A stretch of 16,295 nt of DNA. It comes from an uncultured Lachnospiraceae bacterium (GTDB lineage: Bacteria > Bacillota > Clostridia > Lachnospirales > Lachnospiraceae). Below, piece by piece: positions 5,830 to 13,283 of the stretch. Made by a program: the position numbers and the translations under genes. The notes below the pieces were generated by a model. The model saw only the letters and a program-made list of their open reading frames with translations, was not told where the DNA came from and searched no databases. The stretch covers positions 1-16,295 of the forward strand of contig OMRF01000191.1 in the NCBI GenBank assembly GCA_900313435.1, given 5' to 3'. The first letter of the stretch is position 1, and the number at the start of each line of letters is the position of its first letter.

Positions 5830-6441
5830 ATGAAAGAATTTTCCATGAGGAAAGGCCGCTTTTCAAAAAACTCTGACGGGCTTTCCTTCAGAAGGCGAAG
5901 AAAAAAAGTCGACAAGAAAAAAGTAAGTAAGGTGTTTCTGTATCTCGCCGAGATAGTCGTGATCGCAGCCCTTGCTTTTCTCACGGCCTACTCTTTCTTT
6001 TCGGGACTGAAGATGCACGGACAGTCGATGGAAAAGGGTATCGAGGATAATGATACTCTGCTTTTGAATAAGGCCATATATCATTTCAGGTCTCCGAAGA
6101 GAGGCGATGTCATTGCCTTTTACCCCTCGGGAAACAGGAACTCTTATCCATCCATAAAGAGGGTAATGGGCGTTCCGGGCGACACGATAAAGATAGAAGC
6201 GGGCTATTTGTATATCAACGGGCAGGAATACAAGGGGACTCCGAAGATCAGCGGGATCAAGGATCCCGGAATACTGGATGCCGGTGTGACGCTGGGGAAT
6301 GACGAATATTTCGTCCTTGGTGACAATACGAACGCCAGCGAGGATTCCCGCTTTACAAAGATCGGAATGATAAGCAGATCAGACATCCTGGGTGTTATCT
6401 GGTGGGACGCAACCTTCCCCAGGTTCGGCATGGTATCCTGA
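5830..6441 (+). CDS. lepB: Signal peptidase I, first copy (divergent)
   Basis: A type I signal peptidase of 203 residues, a membrane-anchored Ser/Lys protease that removes signal peptides from exported proteins. After a very basic N-terminus (RRRRKK at 21-26) there is one membrane segment at about 36-58. The likely catalytic serine is S66 in GQSMEKG and the lysine is K110 in IKRVMGVPGD; the late box GDN...EDSR follows near 163-173. The usual SMxPT is altered: the Pro-Thr after the serine is missing (SMEKGI), unlike the second copy. GGAG lies 5 bases before the ATG and directly follows the terminator T-run. It is 9 bases before rbgA. An alternative in-frame ATG at 5845 lacks an obvious ribosome binding site. 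Confidence 0.93.
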   Translation: MKEFSMRKGRFSKNSDGLSFRRRRKKVDKKKVSKVFLYLAEIVVIAALAFLTAYSFFSGLKMHGQSMEKGIEDNDTLLLNKAIYHFRSPKRGDVIAFYPSGNRNSYPSIKRVMGVPGDTIKIEAGYLYINGQEYKGTPKISGIKDPGILDAGVTLGNDEYFVLGDNTNASEDSRFTKIGMISRSDILGVIWWDATFPRFGMVS

Positions 6442-6450
6442 GGGTATGAG

Positions 6451-7302
6451 ATGATGGATTTTCACTGGTACCCCGGGCATATGACGGCCGCGATCCGGGA
6501 GATAGAAAAGAACTTAAAGCTTTTTGATGCCTTCATAGAGATAATTGATTCGAGATTCCCGAAGTCAAGCCAAAATCCCGAGCTTAAAGCGCTCTTCAAC
6601 GGGAAAAAGCGGGCTTTTGTGCTTACAAAGGGTGATATAGCGGATGAAAAAAAGGTCCGTTCTTTCATCGATCAATCTCAAAAGGACGGGATAGCCGCTG
6701 TCTCGGTTGACGCGAGAAGCATTTCGGACGCAAAGAAGATAAGGGATGTCATCAACAGCCTTTCCGAGGAAAAGAAGGAACGGGACAGGAAACGCGGCAT
6801 CAAGGGGAGACCCTTTCGCGCCGTTGTTTCCGGAGTTCCCAATGTGGGAAAATCCACGGTCATCAATTCCTTAAAGGGAAAGGCCTCCGCGAAGACAGGC
6901 AATGTTGCCGGAGTCACGAAGGGCGGACAGTGGCTTAACTGCGGCGGACAGATAGAACTCTTCGATACTCCCGGGCTGCTTCCGAAAAAGATCGAGGATC
7001 AACGCTCAGGACTCATCCTGGCGTACTTCGGCTCCATGAATGACGAGCTGTTTATGCAGGAAGAGCTTTTTGCAGAAGGCTTTCTATTGATCAGGGAAAT
7101 GTGTCCCGGTTTGATAGGATCATACAGTAATATGGATGAGGCAAAAGAGCCCTATTCCTTTCTTTCCGAATATGCGGTAAAGAAGGGGCTTTTGAAGAAG
7201 GGAAATGAACCCGATACAAAGAGGGCAGCAATGCTCTTCATCAATGATATGAGGTCGGGAAAGGCCGGGAGGCTCTTTCTTGATGATATTAAGGAACTGT
7301 AA
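6451..7302 (+). CDS. rbgA: Ribosome biogenesis GTPase A (YlqF)
   Basis: RbgA is an essential GTPase in Bacillus that acts late in 50S subunit assembly, promoting addition of L16 and other proteins. It is a circularly permuted GTPase: G4 (TKGD, 59-62) precedes G1 (GVPNVGKST, 128-136), G2 (GVT, 154-156) and G3 (DTPG, 172-175). The N-terminus WYPGHM (6-11) is the family signature, and a C-terminal helical RNA-binding domain extends to residue 283. The start is either of two adjacent ATG codons, 6451 or 6454, both served by GAGGG at 6440-6444; 6454 has the more usual spacing. It lies between two signal peptidase genes, whereas in B. subtilis it follows rplS directly. Confidence 0.96.
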   Translation: MMDFHWYPGHMTAAIREIEKNLKLFDAFIEIIDSRFPKSSQNPELKALFNGKKRAFVLTKGDIADEKKVRSFIDQSQKDGIAAVSVDARSISDAKKIRDVINSLSEEKKERDRKRGIKGRPFRAVVSGVPNVGKSTVINSLKGKASAKTGNVAGVTKGGQWLNCGGQIELFDTPGLLPKKIEDQRSGLILAYFGSMNDELFMQEELFAEGFLLIREMCPGLIGSYSNMDEAKEPYSFLSEYAVKKGLLKKGNEPDTKRAAMLFINDMRSGKAGRLFLDDIKEL

Positions 7303-7317
7303 TCTGAAAGGACAGTC

Positions 7318-7923
7318 ATGGCAGAAAAAGAAATAGCTAAGGATGATCAGAAAAGGGCTGATGAAAAGGAGCGTTTCACCAAAAAGGATGTCCTTGAGAT
7401 CATCTTCTACATCAGTCTGGTGTTGCTCGCCACTTTTCTCATAGTGACCTTTGTCGCCCAGAGGACAGTGGTTGAAGGAAATTCCATGAGCCCTACCTTA
7501 AAGAACGGAGACAATCTCATAGTAAGCAAGATAACCTACAAGGTGAAGGATCCCGAGCGCTTTGATATCATAGTCTTTCCCTTCAGGGAGAGTAAGGACA
7601 CAAATTACATAAAGAGGATAATCGGGCTTCCGGGCGAAACAGTTCAGATCGATCACGAAGGAAATATATTCATAAACCATAAAAAGCTTGAAGAGAACTA
7701 CGGCGCTGAAAAGATAAAAAATCCCGGGATAGCCGACGAACCGATAACGCTTGGTGAAGACGAATACTTTGTGCTGGGCGACAACCGTAATGATTCCAAG
7801 GATTCAAGATTTGCGGATGTAGGCAACATAAAAAGGAGCGCTATAATCGGCAAAGCGGTGTTTCGACTTTTTCCTTTCAACAAGATGCATGTCATAAACC
7901 ATGATTTTTACGGTGACAGGTAA
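7318..7923 (+). CDS. lepB: Signal peptidase I, second copy (canonical)
   Basis: A second type I signal peptidase, 201 residues, with one N-terminal membrane segment at about 26-47 after a charged cytoplasmic start. The active-site boxes are canonical: GNSMSPTL with S56, YIKRIIGLPGE with K99, and LGDNRNDSKDSR near 153-164. The catalytic part faces outside the membrane. AAAGGA lies 5 bases before the ATG. It resembles the first copy over the whole catalytic region, so the two are paralogues, but their N-termini differ completely. This copy keeps the SMxPT box and is the better candidate for the main enzyme. It is 15 bases after rbgA and 8 bases before rnhB. Confidence 0.96.
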   Translation: MAEKEIAKDDQKRADEKERFTKKDVLEIIFYISLVLLATFLIVTFVAQRTVVEGNSMSPTLKNGDNLIVSKITYKVKDPERFDIIVFPFRESKDTNYIKRIIGLPGETVQIDHEGNIFINHKKLEENYGAEKIKNPGIADEPITLGEDEYFVLGDNRNDSKDSRFADVGNIKRSAIIGKAVFRLFPFNKMHVINHDFYGDR

Positions 7924-7931
7924 GAAGTGCC

Positions 7932-8570
7932 ATGAATGAAGAGAGGCTTTCACGTGAGAGGGAGAGGCTTGAAGCCATGCGGCTCTATGAGCGGAAATAT
8001 GAAGGAGATTACTCCCTGATATGCGGAGTTGATGAAGCGGGAAGGGGACCTCTCGCTGGGCCTGTGTGTGCCGGCGCCTGCATCCTGAAAAAGGACGAGG
8101 AGATATTATATCTAAACGATTCAAAAAAACTCTCCGAAAAAAGAAGAGAGGCACTCTTTCTTGAGATAAAGGAAAAGGCGTTAAGCTGGTCGGTTGCTTT
8201 TTCGGATGAGAAAAGGATTGATGAGATTAATATACTTCAGGCGACCTATGAAGCTATGAAGAAGGCTATAGAAGGGCTTTCCACTCCTCCTTCATTGCTT
8301 CTCATCGATGCCGTTCATATTCCGGACGTTTCGATAAAGCAGGTCTCCATCGTAAAAGGAGATGCCGCTTCGGTCTCGATCGCCGCTGCCAGCGTTCTCG
8401 CCAAGGTCTCAAGGGATCATTTCATGAAGGAAATGGATGAAAAGTACCCTGAGTACGGCTTTGCAAAGCACAAGGGCTACGGTACAAAGGCGCATTATGA
8501 GGCGCTTAAGAAGTACGGTCCCTCTCCGATACACAGGATGACTTTTCTTAAAAATCTTTCAGAGCATTGA
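7932..8570 (+). CDS. rnhB: Ribonuclease HII
   Basis: RNase HII cuts RNA in RNA-DNA hybrids and starts removal of single ribonucleotides misplaced in DNA. The 212-residue protein contains CGVDEAGRGPLAGPV (31-45), giving D34 and E35; D126 comes from LLIDAVHI and D162 from VSRDHFM, so all four metal-binding acids of the family are present. GYGTKAHYEAL near the C-terminus is also typical. The 20-odd residues before the core are charged and helical. The Shine-Dalgarno sequence is weak (aggtaagaag), so translation may depend on coupling to lepB, eight bases upstream. A start at an internal Met just before the core cannot be excluded. Confidence 0.97.
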   Translation: MNEERLSRERERLEAMRLYERKYEGDYSLICGVDEAGRGPLAGPVCAGACILKKDEEILYLNDSKKLSEKRREALFLEIKEKALSWSVAFSDEKRIDEINILQATYEAMKKAIEGLSTPPSLLLIDAVHIPDVSIKQVSIVKGDAASVSIAAASVLAKVSRDHFMKEMDEKYPEYGFAKHKGYGTKAHYEALKKYGPSPIHRMTFLKNLSEH

Positions 8571-8583
8571 AAAATCAAAAAAG

Positions 8584-10569
8584 ATGCAGGTAAAGGATCT
8601 AGTCAATCAGTATTATAATAATCTGTCTGCCGGAAGCACTGTCGCGACAAAGACGAAGGGCGTTGAACAGCTTGTCTCGACGGTATCCGAGCTTCAGAAG
8701 GGGCAGGTCTTCGAAGGTACGATCTCATCCGTGAAGGGAAACAATGTGACACTTTCCCTTTCCAACGGACAGACTATTTCTGCGCGCCTTGACGGAAGCG
8801 TATCGCTTTCCGAAGGCGAGTCCGTTTTTTTTCAGGTAAGGGAATCCGACGGGAATCAGGTCAGGATAAGCCCCGTTTCCATCGGTGGCACAATGAACAA
8901 TCCGACTCTCATGGATGCCCTGAATTCTGCCGGGATCCCGGTAAATGAAAAGACCTTAAACCTCGTAAATTCCATGATGCAGGAATCGATGCCGATAAAT
9001 GCCGAAAATCTTTCCGATATGAACAGGCTTCTTTCCGCACATCCCACGGCCGATCCGAAGACCATAGTCTCTCTCACGAAGAACGGCCTTCCCGTAAATG
9101 ATGACATGATACAGCAATATCAGAATTACAAGTCATCGGAGGGCGCCATCCTTGAGTCAGTGAAGGATCTGACAAATGATATCTTTGAAACTTTCTCATC
9201 TCCCTCTGTCTCTAATAATGATACATTCACCTTTCTTTCAAAGGTTGCGGATATCTTCAATGGCACAGTCTCGATCTCTGACGCGCCGACCATTCCCCCC
9301 GAAGCCATTATCGCAGAGGAAGAAGTTGACGGACAGAAACAGGAGCAGGTGCAGGGACAGGGACAGGAAAACGTGGATCTTCCTCAAAACGAGAAAGGCC
9401 TTTTGGAATTTCCAAAGGAAGGGACAACGATCGTTATCTCCCTGAAGGAGGGTGACATAGACAGTTCTCTGATCCCCCAAAATACGGCTGATGCTTCCGT
9501 AAGAGCTGAGAACATCGATCTTGAGACCCTTTCAAATGAAAAAGGAAAAGAATCCGGAACAGAAGTAAAAAATGAGGCTATAGTAAAAGAGGATAGTTCG
9601 CTCATAGAAAACTTATCTCCCGATAAGGGGGAAGCAGTGTCAAATCCTGCCGCTGCGGAAAAAGAAACGGAGCGGCCTCATGCAAGCTTTGTCATGCCTT
9701 CCGATGAAGAGGTGGCGAAGGCACCTGAGGATTCCCTTTCAAAAACAGTTCCAAAGGAGACCATGAAGGAACTTGATTCCTTTATCAGAAATAATGACTT
9801 AAGTGAACACCCTGCCTTTAAAGCGATCATGAATGAAGACGGCACCTTAAAGACGGATGTCCCGGCAAAAGAGGTCTTTAATGCTCTTCTTGCTGCTGCA
9901 AAGGATGAGCCGTCGCTCTCAAAACGGTTTTTAAACGAACCGTCCGTTAAAGATCTTATGAAAGGTCTCATGGAAAAAGAGTGGACAATGAAGCCAGAGG
10001 AGCTTTCAAAGCCGGGTGCCCTTAAAGACTTCTATTCAAAGCTTTCCGCGGACATGAGCATTTTGGGAAAGCACGCATCCGAGCTGTCTCATGATCCGAA
10101 GAACCCGGTCACGGTCACGGGAAACCTCATCCAGAATAATGTGGATTTCATAAACAATCTGAATCAGGCCTTCTCTTATGTCCAGGTCCCCGTGAGGATG
10201 AACGGACAGAATAAGACGGCAGATCTTTATGTCTATACAAACAAAAAAAAGGTGAGGGAAGAGGGAGATGAGCTCTCCGCCTTCCTGCATTTTGATCTTG
10301 ATAACCTTGGCTCTACCGACATTTCCGTAAAGCTTAAGGGAAAGAATGTGGATACGAAGTTTTACATGGAGGATGATGCATCCTACGAGCTTGTCAAAAA
10401 CAATATCCATATATTAAATGATCAGCTTTCCGCGCTAGGTTATACCTCGAAGATTACCGTGGAAAATGATCAAAAGCCCGTGAACCTCGTAAAGGATGTC
10501 CTTGAAAAGGATGTTTCGGTATCAAAGACGGGTTCCCTCCAGAGATATTCCTTTGATATGAGGGCATAA
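8584..10569 (+). CDS. FliK-like (YlqG-type) protein of unknown role
   Basis: A 661-residue protein whose ends look folded and whose middle does not. Residues about 35-100 form a compact beta-rich region (KGQVFEGTISSVKGNNVTLSL and following). Residues about 230-390 are acidic and low in complexity, with a short Gln/Gly run near 252-262. Residues about 535-640 resemble the C-terminal domain of flagellar hook-length control protein FliK: LHFDLDNLGSTDISVKLKG, a Phe-Tyr strand and a long helix ending LNDQLSALGYTSKI. The gene has the position of B. subtilis ylqG, between rnhB and an FlhB-like gene. No Shine-Dalgarno sequence is visible before the ATG; the region is A-rich. Function is unknown; a link to type III export is inference from the two domains. 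Confidence 0.7.
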   Translation: MQVKDLVNQYYNNLSAGSTVATKTKGVEQLVSTVSELQKGQVFEGTISSVKGNNVTLSLSNGQTISARLDGSVSLSEGESVFFQVRESDGNQVRISPVSIGGTMNNPTLMDALNSAGIPVNEKTLNLVNSMMQESMPINAENLSDMNRLLSAHPTADPKTIVSLTKNGLPVNDDMIQQYQNYKSSEGAILESVKDLTNDIFETFSSPSVSNNDTFTFLSKVADIFNGTVSISDAPTIPPEAIIAEEEVDGQKQEQVQGQGQENVDLPQNEKGLLEFPKEGTTIVISLKEGDIDSSLIPQNTADASVRAENIDLETLSNEKGKESGTEVKNEAIVKEDSSLIENLSPDKGEAVSNPAAAEKETERPHASFVMPSDEEVAKAPEDSLSKTVPKETMKELDSFIRNNDLSEHPAFKAIMNEDGTLKTDVPAKEVFNALLAAAKDEPSLSKRFLNEPSVKDLMKGLMEKEWTMKPEELSKPGALKDFYSKLSADMSILGKHASELSHDPKNPVTVTGNLIQNNVDFINNLNQAFSYVQVPVRMNGQNKTADLYVYTNKKKVREEGDELSAFLHFDLDNLGSTDISVKLKGKNVDTKFYMEDDASYELVKNNIHILNDQLSALGYTSKITVENDQKPVNLVKDVLEKDVSVSKTGSLQRYSFDMRA

Positions 10570-10572
10570 GTC

Positions 10573-10890
10573 ATGGCGCGCAGCAAGGGAGTTCCTTTTT
10601 CGGGAGCAAAGAGGGAAAAAGATAAGACCGCGGTGGCGCTTTCTTATGAGCCCGGCGACAGTGCGCCGAAGATCCTTGCCACTGGAAAGGGGCATATCGC
10701 GGAAAAGATAATAGAAGAGGCGAAGAAGAACAACGTCCCCTTCTATCAGGACAATAAGCTTGCAGAAACGCTTTCAGCTCTTGAGATCGGGGATGCGATA
10801 CCTCCCGATCTTTACGAGGTAGTTGCGCAGATTCTTGTGTTCGTTGACGGGATGGACAAGGTCAAAAAGAAGCTCGGAAATAAAGTATGA
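10573..10890 (+). CDS. Stand-alone FlhB C-terminal-like (YlqH/EscU-YscU family) protein
   Basis: A soluble protein of 105 residues that matches the cytoplasmic switch domain of FlhB/YscU, the export-gate protein that changes substrate class in flagellar and type III secretion. The match covers TAVALSYEPGDSAPKILATGKGHIAEKI, EAKKNNVPFYQDNKLAETL and LEIGDAIPPDLYEVVAQILVFV, in the same order as FlhB. The four N-terminal membrane segments are absent, and the NPTH self-cleavage motif expected just before the first strand is not there (REKDKTAVAL). GAGGG lies 9 bases before the ATG. It begins 3 bases after the FliK-like gene and overlaps yraN by 4 bases (ATGA), so it is tightly coupled. It corresponds to B. 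subtilis YlqH, whose role is unknown to me. Confidence 0.88.
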   Translation: MARSKGVPFSGAKREKDKTAVALSYEPGDSAPKILATGKGHIAEKIIEEAKKNNVPFYQDNKLAETLSALEIGDAIPPDLYEVVAQILVFVDGMDKVKKKLGNKV

Positions 10891-11234
10891 ACAAGAGAAC
10901 ATTGGGAAAGGAAAAAGAATCTCTTGCGGCCTCCTTTCTCACAGAGCAGGGCTTTCGCATCATAGAAAGGAATTTCAGATGCAGAGCTGCTGAGATAGAC
11001 CTGATCGCGTGGGATGGTAACATACTCTCATTCATAGAAGTTAAGTACAGAAGCTCATCACGATGCGGAGATCCGCTGGAAGCTGTGGGGGCAAATAAGC
11101 AGAGAAAGATATATGAAGCAGCGCTTTTTTATATTGCTAAAAAAGGGGTAGCTTCGGATACTCAGATGAGATTTGATGTGGTATCCATCCTCGGAGATGA
11201 TATCACCCTCATAAAAAACGCTTTTTTTGTTTGA
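10887..11234 (+). CDS. yraN: YraN/UPF0102 family nuclease-like protein
   Basis: A 115-residue protein of the UPF0102 family, which has a restriction-endonuclease-like PD-(D/E)xK fold and is presumed to act on DNA or RNA. The family start GKEKESLAASFLTEQGFRIIERNFR is clear. The putative active site is AEIDLIAWDGNILSFIEVKYR (about 35-55): E36, D38 and the ExK of IEVKYR. The usual Gly before EIDL is Ala here. A C-terminal helix and short strand complete the fold. Translation begins inside the end of the FlhB-like gene (ATGA overlap). It precedes der by 19 bases. The family's natural substrate is not established. Confidence 0.92.
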   Translation: MNKRTLGKEKESLAASFLTEQGFRIIERNFRCRAAEIDLIAWDGNILSFIEVKYRSSSRCGDPLEAVGANKQRKIYEAALFYIAKKGVASDTQMRFDVVSILGDDITLIKNAFFV

Positions 11235-11253
11235 AATACGGAGAGATCACAAT

Positions 11254-12582
11254 ATGGCAAAAAGGACAGTGGCCGTCGTGGGACGCCCCAACGTAGGAAA
11301 ATCCACACTTTTTAATGCCCTGTGCCGGGAGAAGATATCTATAGTCTCTGATGAGCCAGGAGTGACAAGAGACAGGATATATGCCACCTGCGAGTGGCTC
11401 GATACAAAGTTTAACCTTATCGATACCGGAGGGATAGAGCCTGACAACGGCGACTATCTCAAAAAAGAGATGGTTGAGCAGGCATTTGTCGCCATTGAAA
11501 GTGCGGATGTCATTATCTTTGTGACCGATGTGCGGGATGGGCTTACGGCAGACGATATGGAGGTTGCAGCCCTCCTTCGCAGATCAAAAAAGCCCGTGGT
11601 TCTTTGTGTGAACAAGGTGGATTCCTATGAGAAGTTCAAGGATGATATCTATGAGTTCTATAATCTCGGGCTGGGAGATCCATTTCCGGTCTCAGCTTCT
11701 TCGATGTCGGGCTTCGGCGATCTTCTTGATGAAACCGTGAAACATCTTCCGTCTACATCTGAAGAAGATGATGAAGAAGGCATCACAAAGGTTGCTGTCA
11801 TAGGAAAGCCCAATACCGGAAAATCATCCCTCGTGAACCGGCTTTCCGGGAAGAAGCGCGTCATAGTTTCCGATATCGCGGGCACTACCCGTGACGCCAT
11901 AGATACGAGGGTGAAATATCAGGGCAAAGAATATATACTTATTGATACTGCCGGACTTCGAAGAAAGAGTAAGATAAAAGAAAACCTTGAGCGATACAGC
12001 ATCATAAGGGCTGTGTCTGCCGTGGAAAGGGCTGATGTAGTTGTTCTGATGATAGACGCCGGGGAAGGTGTAACAGAGCAGGATGCGAAGATAGCCGGGA
12101 TAGCTCACGAAAAGGGGCGGGGGATCCTGATAGCCGTAAATAAGTGGGATCTTCCCGAGAAAGAAAACGGCACGGCGGAAAAATTTGCGCGTGAAGTTAG
12201 AAGGATACTTTCCTTCATCCCTTATGCAGATATCATCTTCATCTCGGCAAAGACCGGTCAGAGAGTTGACAGGGTCTTTCAGAAGATAGATATGATATAC
12301 GAGAACATGAACAGGCGGATCGCAACCGGAGTCTTGAATGAGGTGCTGTCCGAGGCTGTCGCCATGCAGCAGCCTCCATCTGACAAGGGAAAGCGGCTGA
12401 AGATCTTTTATATGACCGAAGTTTCAGTGAATCCGCCGACCTTTGTTATCTTTGTAAATGACAAAAAGCTCATGCATTTTTCATATACGAGATATATTGA
12501 GAACAGGCTGCGTGAAGCATTTGAATTTGACGGAGTGCCGCTTAACTTTATAATCAGGGTAAAAAGCGGCGAGGAGGATTGA
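11254..12582 (+). CDS. der: Ribosome-associated GTPase Der (EngA)
   Basis: Der is an essential GTPase with two GTP-binding domains in tandem that acts in 50S subunit assembly. In this 442-residue protein, domain 1 has GRPNVGKST (10-18), DTGG (57-60) and NKVD (120-123). Domain 2 has GKPNTGKSS (184-192), DTAG (231-234) and NKWD (296-299). The C-terminal KH-like domain includes PPTFVIFVNDKKLMHFSYTRYIENRLREAF. An acidic linker (EEDDEEG) joins the two G domains. The start at 11254 has GGAGAG eight bases upstream and gives the family N-terminus MAKRTVAVVG; a longer frame would overlap yraN. It is the second ribosome-assembly GTPase of the operon after rbgA. Confidence 0.98.
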   Translation: MAKRTVAVVGRPNVGKSTLFNALCREKISIVSDEPGVTRDRIYATCEWLDTKFNLIDTGGIEPDNGDYLKKEMVEQAFVAIESADVIIFVTDVRDGLTADDMEVAALLRRSKKPVVLCVNKVDSYEKFKDDIYEFYNLGLGDPFPVSASSMSGFGDLLDETVKHLPSTSEEDDEEGITKVAVIGKPNTGKSSLVNRLSGKKRVIVSDIAGTTRDAIDTRVKYQGKEYILIDTAGLRRKSKIKENLERYSIIRAVSAVERADVVVLMIDAGEGVTEQDAKIAGIAHEKGRGILIAVNKWDLPEKENGTAEKFAREVRRILSFIPYADIIFISAKTGQRVDRVFQKIDMIYENMNRRIATGVLNEVLSEAVAMQQPPSDKGKRLKIFYMTEVSVNPPTFVIFVNDKKLMHFSYTRYIENRLREAFEFDGVPLNFIIRVKSGEED

Positions 12583-12584
12583 AA

Positions 12585-13283
12585 TTGCAAGTTACATACA
12601 GGCTTCTGTCATTTCTGATAGGTTACGCGATAGGAAACATATCCTTCGGATACATCCTGGGAAAGATCAAAAAGAAGGATCTTAAGACCCATGGCAGCGG
12701 CAATATAGGCGCAACGAATTCGCTCAGGGTGCTGGGCGCTTCTGCCGGCATCATAACTCTTGCTTTTGATGTATTGAAGGCCGTGATCGCGGGAGGTATA
12801 GCCTATCTTATCTTCTCAAGGGTGCCCGGTGCGCTGGAAACCGCGTCAATAAAGCTTTTGATGGCGTACGCGGGTTTTGGCGCGGTGATCGGTCATATCT
12901 TTCCGGTATACTTAAAATTCATAGGCGGAAAGGGAATAGCAACGGCACTTGGACTTATGATCATCGCCTTTCCGGCAACGATCCCTGTATGCGTCGCGGC
13001 CTTCCTTATCGCCGTGATCCTTACAAGATATGTGTCCTTAGGCTCAGTCCTTGCAGCTCTTGCGCTGATCGTACAGTCAGTCTGCTTTGCACTTCTGATC
13101 CCGTCGCTTCTCCCTTATCAGGGAACGGAAGTATATGAAGCTATGGCGTTTGGCGTTATAACCGGGCTTATCGCGATAATAAAGCACCGCTCAAACATAA
13201 AGAGGCTTATCACCCATACCGAGAACAAGCTTTCATTCCATTCAAAGAAAGCTTCCGGTGAAGAAGAGGAGGAAAAAAGATAA
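12585..13283 (+). CDS. plsY: Acyl-phosphate:glycerol-3-phosphate acyltransferase PlsY
   Basis: PlsY moves an acyl chain from acyl-phosphate (made by PlsX) to glycerol-3-phosphate, giving lysophosphatidate, the first step in phospholipid synthesis. It is an integral membrane protein of 232 residues with about five hydrophobic segments. The conserved motifs are SGNIGATN (38-45), GGKGIAT (114-120) and HRSNIKRL (191-198), followed by an acidic tail. A TTG at 12585 is the best start: GAGGAGG (12571-12577) is seven bases upstream, whereas the earlier TTG at 12579, which overlaps the der stop, is only one base away. Its stop overlaps the gpsA start in TAATG. GpsA makes its substrate, so the pair forms a short pathway. 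Confidence 0.95.
   Translation: MQVTYRLLSFLIGYAIGNISFGYILGKIKKKDLKTHGSGNIGATNSLRVLGASAGIITLAFDVLKAVIAGGIAYLIFSRVPGALETASIKLLMAYAGFGAVIGHIFPVYLKFIGGKGIATALGLMIIAFPATIPVCVAAFLIAVILTRYVSLGSVLAALALIVQSVCFALLIPSLLPYQGTEVYEAMAFGVITGLIAIIKHRSNIKRLITHTENKLSFHSKKASGEEEEEKR

Noticed and set aside
9337..9372. Gln/Gly short repeat as a possible tandem repeat locus
   Set aside because: Only a few imperfect copies of a CAGGGA-like unit occur; it reads as ordinary low complexity in a disordered linker.
9176..9445. Plus-strand frame of 89 codons inside the FliK-like gene
   Set aside because: It is a frame shadow of a low-complexity region, with an Arg/Ser-rich composition typical of out-of-frame translation.
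11824..12108. Minus-strand frame inside der
   Set aside because: It lies opposite the second G domain of Der, which is intact; there is no start signal.
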